This document shows, piece by piece, positions 56,609 through 64,000 of a stretch of 64,000 nt of DNA. Each line of letters begins with the position of its first letter. Positions within the stretch are counted from its first letter, which is position 1. The DNA is taken from NCBI GenBank assembly GCA_963821325.1, contig CAWGDC010000005.1:62001-126000 (forward strand), read 5' to 3'. This stretch comes from PALSA-555 sp963821325 (lineage in GTDB: Bacteria; Actinomycetota; Acidimicrobiia; IMCC26256; PALSA-555). The position numbers and the translations under genes were made by a program. The notes under the pieces are model-generated. The model searched no databases. It was not told the DNA's origin and saw only the letters and a program-made list of their open reading frames with translations.

Positions 56609-56631
56609 AGGTTACCGAGTGAACGTACGCT
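56609..56631. promoter_or_regulatory. Divergent -10 pair (ADH operon and molybdopterin oxidoreductase)
   Basis: Minus-strand TAACCT (56609-56614) lies about 24 bases before TTG 56584. Plus-strand TACGCT (56626-56631) lies 7 bases before GTG 56639, so that gene appears leaderless. Confidence 0.5.
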
Positions 56632-56638
56632 GGCCGTC

Positions 56639-58868
56639 GTGCCCGTCGGCTACCGGACCTGCCCGCTCTGCGAGGCGACGTGCGGGCTCGAGCTCGTCCT
56701 CGACGGACGAGACGTCACCCGGGTGCGCGGCGACCGAGACGACGTGTTCAGCCACGGGTTCCTCTGCCCGAAGGGCAGCGTCGTCGGTCGGGTCGACGCC
56801 GACCCCGACCGGGTGCACCGGCCGCTCCGCCGCGACGGTGCCGGCTGGCGCGAGGTCGACTGGCCCGAGGCGCTCCACGCCGTCGAGGCCGGGCTCACGC
56901 CCATCCTGGAGCGGCACGGCCGCGACGCCGTCGCCGTGTACCTCGGCAACCCGAACGTCCACAACCTCGCCGGGCTGCTCTACAACCGCGCGCTGCTCCA
57001 GGCGCTCGGCTCGGTCAACGTCTACTCGGCCAGCACGCTGGACCAGATGCCCAAGCAGGTGGCCGCCGGCCTCTGCTTCGGGACGTCGCTGTCCGTGCCC
57101 ATCCCCGACGTCGACCGCACCGACCACCTCCTGCTGCTCGGCGCCAACCCGTTCGCGTCGAACGGCAGCCTGCTCACCGCACCCGACCTGCCCGGCCGGC
57201 TCCGGGCGCTGCGCGCCCGCGGCGGTCGCCTCGTGGTCGTCGACCCCCGTCGCACCAAGACCGCCGAGGAGGCCGACGAGCACCTCTTCATCCGGCCCGG
57301 CACCGACGCGCTGCTGCTGGCCGCGATCGCCCACACGCTGTTCGCCGAGGGGCTCACCGACCCGGGGCGGCTCCGCCCGCACCTCGAGGGGCTCGACGTC
57401 GTCGAGACGCTCGTCGCCGACTTCGCGCCCGAGGTCGTCGCCGAGCGCTGCGGCATCGCCGCCGACACCATCCGCCGGCAGGCACGCGACCTCGCCCGGG
57501 CGCGAACCGCCGCCGTGTACGCCCGCCTCGGCACCTGCGCGCAGGAGTTCGGGACGGTCGCGTCGTGGCTCGTCGACGTCTGCAACGTCCTCACCGGCAA
57601 CCTCGACCGCGAGGGGGGCGCCCTGTTCACGCGTCCCGCCACGGGCGGCGCCAACACCGCCGGCGAGGCCGGCGTCGGCCGCGGCGTGCGGTTCGGTCGT
57701 CGCACCAGCCGGGTGCGCGGGCTCCCCGAGGTCTACGGCGAGCTGCCCGCGGCGTGCCTCGCCGAGGAGATCGACACCCCGGGCGACGGGCAGGTGCGGG
57801 CCGTTCTCGCCATCGCCGGCAACCCCGTCGTGTCGGTACCGGACAGCGGCCGCCTGGACCGAGCCCTCGACGACCTCGAGTTCATGGTCAGCGTCGACGT
57901 GTACGTCAACGAGACCAGCCGACACGCCGACGTCATCCTCCCGCCCGAGCCGATGCTCGCCCGGGGTCACTACGACATCGCGCTCTACTCGCTCGCGCTC
58001 CGCAACGTCGCGAACTACTCGCCACCCCTCGTCGCCCTCGAACCGGGGGAGCGTCCCGAGTGGGAGACGCTACTGTCCCTCGCGACCATCGTCGCCGGCG
58101 CCGGCGCGGACGCCGACCCCCAGGCCCTCGACGACGCCATCGTCGCCGGTCTCGTCGAGCGGGCCGTCCGCCGAACCGGCTCGAACGTCGCCGACCGCGA
58201 CCCGAGCGAGCTGCTCGGCGAGCTCGCCGCCCGACGCGGGCCCGAACGGCTCCTCGACCTCATGCTGCGCACCGGCCCCTACGGCGACGGGTTCGGCGTC
58301 GACCCCGACGGGCTCACGCTCGCCCGCCTCGAAGCCCATCCCCACGGCATCGACCTCGGCCCGCTGCAGCCCCGCATCCCCGAGGTGCTGCGCACCCCGA
58401 GCGGCCGGATCGAGCTCGCCCCCGCGCCGCTCGTCGCCGACGTGGCGCGCCTCCGCGCGTCGCTCGACGATCGGCCCGCCGGCGTCGTCCTGATCGGCCG
58501 ACGCGACCTGCGGTCGAACAACTCGTGGATGCACAACGTCGAGGTGCTCGTGAAGGGCCGGGACCGCTGCACGCTGCTCGTCCACCCCGACGACGCGACC
58601 CGACTCGGGCTCCGCGATCGGCAGCGGGCCAAGCTCGCCGGGCCGGGCGGCTCGGTGCTCGTGCCCGTCGAGGTCACCGACACGATGATGCCCGGCGTCG
58701 TGAGCCTGCCGCACGGCTGGGGTCACGACCTCGACGGGGTGCGCCTCGGCGTCGCCGCCGACCATCCGGGTGTGAACAGCAACCTCGTCGCCGGCACCGA
58801 CGCTCCTCGATCCGCTGTCCGGGACGGCGGTGCTGAACGGGATCACCGTCGAGGTGGCGCCCGCCTGA
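56639..58868 (+). CDS. Molybdopterin oxidoreductase, formate dehydrogenase-like (frameshifted at end)
   Basis: About 743 residues. N-terminal [4Fe-4S] site with CPLCEATCG and distal FLCPKG. MGD-binding blocks follow: NPNVHNLAGLLYNRALLQAL, LLLLGANPFASNGSL, VVVDPRRTKTAEEAD, AVLAIAGNPVVSVPD, VNETSRHADVILPPEPM and the C-terminal SNNSWMHNVEVLVKG and LPHGWGHD. The frame is open to 58894, but an extra base near 58799-58804 puts the conserved end (LLDPLSGTAVLNGITVEVAPA) in another frame with a TGA at 58866. Substrate unknown; no electron-transfer subunit nearby. Confidence 0.88.
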
Positions 58869-59664
58869 TCAGGGCTGGGCCATCTGGCCCATGAGGTCCA
58901 AGAACGCGTCGACGTCCTTCGTCTTGTTCACCACCACGTCGTCGTAGCGGCCCATCCCGCCGGGCATGTCGGGCGGCGCGAACGACTCGAACCCGTCACC
59001 CTCGATCGCGGTCGACGATCGTGGCGGCGCAGTCCGCGGGCGACACGAACGGCCCGTCGTACAGCGCCGGGTCGTTGCCGGGCTGGTCCCAGATCTCGGT
59101 CTCGATGGCGCCGGGGAGCACGAGCTTCACGTCGACGCCGGAGCCGCGCAGGTCGATGCGCATCGACTCGCTCCACCCGCACAGCGCGAACTTCGACGCG
59201 CAGTACGCAGCCTCGTGCGCGATGCCGATCCGGCCCCCGAGGCTCGACACGTTGACCACGCACCCCGTGCCGCGCTCGAGCCAGCGGGGGAGCAGCGCCA
59301 GCGTCATCCGGACCGGTGACGTGAAGTTGACCCGCATCGTCTCGTCGACCTGCTCGGCGGTGAGCCGGCCGACCGGGATGCGCTTGGGGATCGCGGCGTT
59401 GTTCACCAGGCAGTCGAGACCGTCGAACGCGTCCCACGCCGCACCGGCGAGGCGCTCGGCCGCGTCGAGGTCGCCCAGGTCGACGGCCCACAGGCGCGAC
59501 GCCGGCGTGTGCGCCGTGCAGCGGGCCAGCACCGTCTCGAGCCGGTCCCGGCGGCGGGCGACGATGCCCACCGTCGCGCCCCGTTCGGCCAGCATCGGCG
59601 CGAGCTCGGCGCCGATCCCCGACGACGCGCCGGTCACGAGGATCGTCGAGCCGTCGAGTCGCAT
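58869..59664 (-). CDS. Short-chain dehydrogenase/reductase (frameshifted at end)
   Basis: About 264 residues when rebuilt. Cofactor motif TGASSGIGAEL, LVNNAAIPK, active-site VNVSS, YCASK (Tyr-x-x-x-Lys) and LPGAIETEI are in frame from ATG 59664. A false stop appears at 58996. One extra base near 59005-59012 gives GDGFESFAPPDMPGGMGRY and ends MGQMAQP at 58869, flush with the molybdenum gene. Oxidises or reduces an alcohol or ketone with NAD(P). Confidence 0.85.
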
Positions 59665-59673
59665 GCGGCCGGG

Positions 59674-59679
59674 ACGGTA
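59674..59679 (-). promoter_or_regulatory. Leaderless-type -10 (TACCGT) of the SDR gene
   Basis: Minus-strand hexamer, 9 bases before ATG 59664. Confidence 0.35.
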
Positions 59680-59705
59680 CCATCGGCCGCCGCGGCGACG
59701 GCACC

Positions 59706-61043
59706 TCAGGGCGGGCTGCGTCGACGGTGATCAGGCGTCGCTGATCGAGCGCGAGCTCGCGGGCCGCCCACCCGAACACGCCCTTCGCCATCGTCGACGA
59801 CGCGTCGTCGACGCGGCGCTCGTACACCTCGGCGCGGGCCCGGTGCACCTCGGGATCGTCGGGCGCGGCATCGACGGCCCACTGCGCCACGTGCCCAGCG
59901 AGGCGCAGCTCGCCCGCGTCGGCGAGCGCCCGCGCCCGCGCCGCGAGCCGCGCCGCGCCGCCCGCCAACGACGCGATCCTCGGCGGCCACGGCCGCGTCG
60001 GACGCCGGCTTGAGGTGCGCCGGGTTGCCGTCGTACCAGCCGCCGTAGAGGCGCCACACGTTGTGGATCACGAACTCGGGCTCGTCGTACACCGGCCGCA
60101 GGTACGGTCGCTCGAGCAGCTCGTCGGGTGCCCGGACCGTGTGGAGGATGTCGTCGAGCGTCGCGCCAGCGTTCATGAGCTCGAGCGTGGCGTCGTGGAG
60201 GTGCTCGAGCAGCCGGGCGGTGTCGAGCAGCGCCTCCCGGACCCGGTCGGCGCCGACGATCGGCAGCCCGTGCCCCGGCAGCAGGACGGCGGCGTCGAGG
60301 TCGGCCATCGTGCGCAGCGCCGCGGCCCAGTCGCTCGGGTAGCGCTGCACCTTCTGCGGGTTGCCGCAGTTCGGGGATGCCCAGATGAACAGGTCCCCGC
60401 TGCACAGCACCCGACGCGACGGCACCCACACCCAGGTGTGGTCGTCGGTCTCCCCGCGGGCGTGGTGCAGCTCGATGCGCTCGCCGCCGACGTCCAGGTC
60501 GAGGCGGTCGCGGTAGGTGCGGTCCGGGTAGCGGTACTCGTCGGGCCAGGTGAACTGGTCGCCCAGGATCGAGAACTGGCGCCGGTTGATGACCGTGTTG
60601 TACCCGATCGTGGCGCGATACCGGTCGAAGCGCTCGGGGACCGCCGCGTGCGCGACGACCACGCACGGGGCGGCGCCGCGGGCGGCGTTGTCGGCGTCGT
60701 AGCGCTCCACCCCGAAGCAGTGGTCGATGTGGCCGTGGGTGAACACCACGGTGTGCGCCGCGTCGTCAGCCCACCGGCGCACGGTGTCGTGGGCCGCACC
60801 CGAGAGGAGCGCGCTGCCCGTGTCGACCAGCACGAGCCCGTCGTCGGTGCGCAGCGCGGTCACGTTGGCGAACGAGGCCACGAACCCGGTGCGCTCGGCG
60901 GGCTCGGCCAGCGCGTCGTGGTGCGCGAACGGGTGGTAGCGGCGCGTGTCGACCTCGCCGCGCCAGAGCTGATCGGCCAGGTCGAGCAGGTCGATCACGA
61001 CGACACGCGGTGCACGTGCGGGCGGAGCCGGCGCATGGGGCAT
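59706..61043 (-). CDS. Alkyl-sulfatase-like metallo-beta-lactamase fold protein (frameshifted)
   Basis: From ATG 61043. Metal site VFTHGHIDHCFGVERY (HxHxDH), HHARGETDDHTWVW, VLCSGDLFIWASPNCG and LLPGHGLPI, then the long helical dimerisation segment of SDS hydrolases. Near 59955-59970 one extra base shifts to LAARARALADAGELRLAGH and VYERRVDDASSTMAKG. In that frame no stop appears before the SDR gene, so a further base error near the end is likely; the given end (59706) is an estimate. Likely hydrolyses alkyl sulfates or a related ester. Confidence 0.8.
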   Translation of the reverse strand: MPHAPAPPARAPRVVVIDLLDLADQLWRGEVDTRRYHPFAHHDALAEPAERTGFVASFANVTALRTDDGLVLVDTGSALLSGAAHDTVRRWADDAAHTVVFTHGHIDHCFGVERYDADNAARGAAPCVVVAHAAVPERFDRYRATIGYNTVINRRQFSILGDQFTWPDEYRYPDRTYRDRLDLDVGGERIELHHARGETDDHTWVWVPSRRVLCSGDLFIWASPNCGNPQKVQRYPSDWAAALRTMADLDAAVLLPGHGLPIVGADRVREALLDTARLLEHLHDATLELMNAGATLDDILHTVRAPDELLERPYLRPVYDEPEFVIHNVWRLYGGWYDGNPAHLKPASDAAVAAEDRVVGGRRGAARGAGAGARRRGRAAPRWARGAVGRRCRARRSRGAPGPRRGVRAPRRRRVVDDGEGRVRVGGPRARARSATPDHRRRSPP

Positions 61044-61110
61044 GCTACGCGTGACCTCCGCGGTGGAGATCGGCAAGTGTTCGACGCCCACGGGGTCGGG
61101 AACGCAGGGT

Positions 61111-61116
61111 TAGCGT
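61111..61116 (+). promoter_or_regulatory. Leaderless-type -10 (TAGCGT) of the cyclase gene
   Basis: The hexamer ends 7 bases before GTG 61124. An in-frame GTG at 61115 overlaps the -10 and is therefore unlikely to be the start. Confidence 0.5.
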
Positions 61117-61123
61117 GCCCCGC

Positions 61124-62221
61124 GTGGATGGCGACGCGGCGGCGTGGCAGGCGGCCGGGCTCTACGACCCGGACGCGGCGAACGCCGACGACCGGCTCGG
61201 CGCGCTGCGCTATCTCGCGGCGCGAGGCGCGACCCAGGCGGAGCTGCGCGACGCGATCGCCGGCGACGGGCTGCCGGCGCTGGCCAGCAGCCGCTACCAG
61301 GTTCGGGACCGCCTCAGCGCCCGGGAGGTCGCGGCCCGGGCCGGGGTGCCGCTCGACCTCGCCGAGGCGGTGCTGCGCGCCGCGGGGTTTGGGGCGCTCG
61401 ACCCGGACGAGCCGCGGCTCCTCGCCACCGACGTGCACACTGTCGAGCTCGGGGCGGCCGCCACGGAGATCTTCGGCCTCGAGGCGACGCTTCAGTTCAG
61501 CCGCGTCCTGGGCGACGCCCTCGCACGGGTCGCCGACGCCGCGATGACGAACTTCGGTCAGAACGTCGCGCCGGTCCTCGACGCCACCGACGCCGGCGAG
61601 CTCGCCCGCGTCGAGGCGAACGACGGCGCGTCCCAGCTGCTCTTCGACGAGCTGCCGGGACTGATCAGCAACGTCTTCTTCCATGCCTGCGAGGCGGCCG
61701 TGCGTCGCACGACGCTGTCGGGCGCGGCCGCCACCTCCGATCTCACCGTCGGGTTCGTCGACCTCGTCGGCTCGGCCGCGCTCGCCGAGCGGCTGTCCGC
61801 GGCCGAGCTCGGCGCGACGATCAGCGCCTTCGAGCGTGACGCCAGCGAGCGGGTCGCGCTGGACGACGGCCAGGTCATCAAGACGATCGGCGACGAGGTC
61901 ATGTTCGTGACCCTCGACGCCGGTGCGGCGTGCCTCGCCGCGCTCGACCTCGCCGACCGGGTCGACGCCGATCCGGTCCTGCCACGGCTACGCGGCGGTC
62001 TCGCCGCCGGGGGGCTCGTCCGCGGGTACGGCGACTTCTACGGGCCGGTCGTGAACACCGCCGCGCGGGCGGTGAAGCTCGCCGCGCCGGGCGAGGTCTG
62101 GGTGACCGACGAGGTGCGCCGCCGCGCGAGCGACGCCCCGCTGGCGTTCGAGTCGCTGGGCGCGCACGCGCTGCGCGGCTTCGAGCACCCGGTGGCGCTC
62201 TACCGCGTGCGGCGACGCTGA
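61124..62221 (+). CDS. Adenylate/guanylate cyclase, class III
   Basis: About 365 residues. The N-terminal 190 are helical, resembling a small sensory domain of unknown ligand. The C-terminal catalytic domain has both metal Asp regions (VGFVDLVGSAALAERL and KTIGDEVMFV) and the transition-state Asn/Arg segment GPVVNTAARAVKLA. Soluble, makes cAMP or cGMP. The TGA overlaps the ATG of the AlkA-like gene by one base, so both are one operon, which links second-messenger signalling with DNA repair by location. Confidence 0.88.
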   Translation: MDGDAAAWQAAGLYDPDAANADDRLGALRYLAARGATQAELRDAIAGDGLPALASSRYQVRDRLSAREVAARAGVPLDLAEAVLRAAGFGALDPDEPRLLATDVHTVELGAAATEIFGLEATLQFSRVLGDALARVADAAMTNFGQNVAPVLDATDAGELARVEANDGASQLLFDELPGLISNVFFHACEAAVRRTTLSGAAATSDLTVGFVDLVGSAALAERLSAAELGATISAFERDASERVALDDGQVIKTIGDEVMFVTLDAGAACLAALDLADRVDADPVLPRLRGGLAAGGLVRGYGDFYGPVVNTAARAVKLAAPGEVWVTDEVRRRASDAPLAFESLGAHALRGFEHPVALYRVRRR

Positions 62222-62856
62222 TGCCCCGCGTCCGCAAGGAGCTCCTCGACGCGGCCGCCACGCTCGCCGAGCGCGACGCGTCGCTCGCGGCGCTGATCGA
62301 GTCGGTCGGGCCGCCCGACCTGCGGCGCGGTCGACCGCGCCGCACGCACTTCGCCGAGCTGGCGCGCGCCGTCTGCTATCAGCAGCTCGCCGGGTCGGCG
62401 GCGCGGGCCATCCACGGGCGGCTCGAGGCGCTGCTCGACGGCGCGCCGACCGCCGAGGCCGTCGTCGCGCTGGGACCGGAGCGGCTGCGGGCCGTTGGCC
62501 TGTCGGGCAGCAAGGCCCGCACCATCTGCGACCTCGCGGCGCACGTCGTCGACGGCGAGGTGCAGCTCGACCGCGTGGCGCGCCTCCCCGACGAGGAGAT
62601 CGTGCGCGAGCTGACCGGCGTCTGGGGGATCGGCCGTTGGACGGCCGAGATGTTCCTCATCTTCCAGCTGGGGCGCCTCGACGTGTGGCCGGTCGGGGAC
62701 TACGGGGTTCGCAAGGGCTACGCCCGCCTGCACGGGCTCGCCGACGCCCCGACCACCGGGGAGCTCGAGCCGCTCGGCGACCCCTACCGCCCCTACCGCA
62801 GCGTGGCCGCCTGGTACTGCTGGCGGGCGGTCGACACCGTCCTGCCGACCGGGTGA
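62221..62856 (+). CDS. DNA-3-methyladenine glycosylase, AlkA-like (HhH-GPD)
   Basis: 211 residues. The HhH-GPD fold is seen with FAELARAVCYQQLAGSAARA, helix-hairpin-helix LTGVWGIGRWTAEMFL and the catalytic Asp about residue 160 in WPVGDYGVRKG. It removes alkylated purines from DNA. Short relative to E. coli AlkA (no N-terminal regulatory domain), as usual for the Mag2/AlkA2-type actinobacterial proteins. Confidence 0.9.
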   Translation: MPRVRKELLDAAATLAERDASLAALIESVGPPDLRRGRPRRTHFAELARAVCYQQLAGSAARAIHGRLEALLDGAPTAEAVVALGPERLRAVGLSGSKARTICDLAAHVVDGEVQLDRVARLPDEEIVRELTGVWGIGRWTAEMFLIFQLGRLDVWPVGDYGVRKGYARLHGLADAPTTGELEPLGDPYRPYRSVAAWYCWRAVDTVLPTG

Positions 62857-62857
62857 G

Positions 62858-63355
62858 TCAGGCGATCCACTCCCGGCCCCACAACACGCCCCGCACCCGG
62901 TACTGGTGCTCCATGTCGCGGGCCTGCGCGGCGAGCGGCGCCATCCCGACACGGAAGCGACGCTGGTCGACCGCCCCCGGATCGTCGATCGGCCACGGGA
63001 TCAGCGTGGCGTCGTCGTGCACGACGAACTGCGACCCGTACACCTGCGGGCGCCCCTCGCTCATGCGCACCCGGTCGAGCAGACACGCGTAGTGCGACGG
63101 ATGCGCGTCACCCTGATCCACCGCCACCTCGACATGCGGCAGCGCGCGGCGCTGCAGCTCGGCGTCGCCCATCTGCGCGATGAGCCACGCCGCCCGCTCG
63201 CCGTCCTCCCCGACGAGGCGCAGCCCCGGCCATGCCTCGTAGTCGTCGAGGATCCCCCAGAGCCGGTCGGCGTGCCGTGGGTCGCCGGGGCGCTCGGCCA
63301 TCGCCACCAGCTCGGCGCGCAACTCCTCGTCGCGTGGGCGCAGCGGACGCGGCAT
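62858..63355 (-). CDS. DUF6624 domain protein
   Basis: 165 residues from ATG 63355. ELVAMAERPGDPRHADRLW, LPHVEVAVDQGDAHPSHYA, and the family signature GRPQVYGSQFV with AQARDMEHQYRVRGV near the end. Function is unknown; members may be enzymes on small molecules. The stop is 2 bases from the AlkA stop. Its -10 is at 63363-63368. Confidence 0.8.
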   Translation of the reverse strand: MPRPLRPRDEELRAELVAMAERPGDPRHADRLWGILDDYEAWPGLRLVGEDGERAAWLIAQMGDAELQRRALPHVEVAVDQGDAHPSHYACLLDRVRMSEGRPQVYGSQFVVHDDATLIPWPIDDPGAVDQRRFRVGMAPLAAQARDMEHQYRVRGVLWGREWIA

Positions 63356-63362
63356 TGACGGC

Positions 63363-63368
63363 AGGATA
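63363..63368 (-). promoter_or_regulatory. Leaderless-type -10 (TATCCT) of the DUF6624 gene
   Basis: Minus-strand hexamer, 7 bases before ATG 63355. Confidence 0.5.
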
Positions 63369-63397
63369 GGCCGATCGACTGGCTGAGCAGCCCCATC

Positions 63398-64000
63398 GTG
63401 CGCCGCCTGCGCCCGGGTGTCGCGGCCGTCCATGACACCGTCGCCGTGTACCGCGACGACTGGACGCGCGCCAACCTCGAGGCTCGCGACGGTGACCACC
63501 CGCTCTGGCTCGTGCTCGGCGACTCGACCGGCCAGGGCATCGGCGCGTCCGCACCGACCCGGGGGTACGTCGGGCAGCTCCGCCGACAGCTCGAGGCGCG
63601 GGACGGACGGCCCTGGCGGGTCCTGAACGCGGCGGTGTCCGGTGCGCGCCTCGGCGACGTCGCCCGCGACCAGCTCGGCTGGCTCACCCGACTCGCGGAC
63701 CCGCCCGACGCTCGTGACGTGCGCCGCCGGCGCGAACGACGTCATCCGGCCGTGGGGGATCGAGCGGGCGCGACGCGACCTGCGTCGGGTCCTCGACGCG
63801 CTGCCCCCGGGCGCGCTCGTCGCGACGATCCCGAAGGGGCTCAACGCGGCGCGCACCGCCGCGCTCAACGCCGACGTCTGGGCGCTGGCCCCGTCACGCC
63901 GACTCGTCGTGGCCGACGTCTGGGCCCACACCGGGCCGCCCTGGGCGGCCAAGGTCGCGGTCGACCACTTCCACCCGAACGACCGGGGCTACGAGGACTG
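63398..64000 (+). CDS. SGNH/GDSL hydrolase (frameshifted, 3' end cut)
   Basis: Block I LWLVLGDSTGQGIGA with the nucleophile Ser, VLNAAVSGARLGDV, then after one extra base near 63700-63712 block III LVTCAAGANDVI and block V DHFHPNDRGY with the catalytic Asp and His. It deacylates lipids or sugars. Start GTG 63398 is the first good candidate; no signal peptide is seen. The protein runs off the window end after block V, so few residues are missing. Confidence 0.78.
   Translation, partial: MRRLRPGVAAVHDTVAVYRDDWTRANLEARDGDHPLWLVLGDSTGQGIGASAPTRGYVGQLRRQLEARDGRPWRVLNAAVSGARLGDVARDQLGWLTRLADPPDARDVRRRRERRHPAVGDRAGATRPASGPRRAAPGRARRDDPEGAQRGAHRRAQRRRLGAGPVTPTRRGRRLGPHRAALGGQGRGRPLPPERPGLRGL

Noticed and set aside
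55385..56638. Long N-terminal extension of the molybdopterin oxidoreductase
   Set aside because: It is antisense to the alcohol dehydrogenase; the protein begins at GTG 56639 with the iron-sulfur motif and a leaderless -10.

Overview
The window is very GC-rich coding DNA, with about 62 genes packed on both strands. Gaps are short, 4-bp stop/start overlaps are common and GTG or TTG starts are frequent. A WhiB-family regulator, an F420-type LLM oxidoreductase, an actinobacterial-type SOS box and many leaderless-type promoters (TANNNT, 7-8 nt, start codon) point to an actinomycete. The mix of acyl-CoA dehydrogenases, CaiB transferases, UGSC-type protein and DUF6624 would suit an environmental Acidimicrobiia-like lineage, but the class is an inference. 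No rRNA, tRNA, CRISPR array, insertion sequence or prophage was seen.

Layout. 1-6.6 kb: secreted protein, methyltransferase, thiamine-binding-like protein, membrane proteins, fumarylacetoacetate hydrolase-like protein, MntP-like exporter, GH29 fucosidase. 6.7-9.8 kb: an ABC importer pair (double permease plus ATPase with a C-terminal extension) with no binding protein. 9.8-18.3 kb: a four-PAS GGDEF/EAL protein, a CaiB transferase, pentapeptide lipoprotein, PAP2 protein, PMT-like glycosyltransferase, WhiB. 18.4-26.6 kb: acyl-CoA dehydrogenase, trpD, a DEDD-exonuclease/GIY-YIG nuclease behind a LexA-like box, YjbQ, small zinc-ribbon proteins, amidohydrolase, DoxX. 26.6-36.1 kb: a fused ETF beta-alpha protein divergent from a thiolase, an LLM oxidoreductase, two acyl-CoA dehydrogenases and a fused CoA transferase. 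36.2-40.5 kb: a complete ugpCAEB-like sugar-phosphate importer. 40.5-46.6 kb: an operon of citrate synthase, acyl-CoA dehydrogenase, enoyl-CoA hydratase, CaiB, DUF35 and thiolase-like (Ltp2-like) proteins. 47.1-50.2 kb: a Cys-form UGSC protein, its uncharacterised partner, a NifU-like small protein and an acyl-CoA dehydrogenase. 50.2-61 kb: acyl-CoA ligase, acyl-CoA dehydrogenase, P450, GNAT, metallo-beta-lactamase fold proteins, alcohol dehydrogenase, a molybdopterin oxidoreductase and an SDR. 61-64 kb: class III cyclase, AlkA-like glycosylase, DUF6624 protein and a truncated SGNH hydrolase.

How it fits together. Much of 18-61 kb looks like a dispersed catabolic programme for an alicyclic, branched or steroid-like acid: ligase and CoA transferases activate, acyl-CoA dehydrogenases oxidise into an ETF, hydratase and Ltp2/DUF35 or thiolase cleave, and citrate synthase takes up acetyl-CoA. 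The substrate cannot be told from sequence.

Caution. Seventeen genes are interrupted by about twenty single-base frameshifts, nearly all equivalent to one extra base. Reading frames on both sides are conserved, so sequencing or assembly error is the best explanation. Those genes are listed at their full reconstructed extent.
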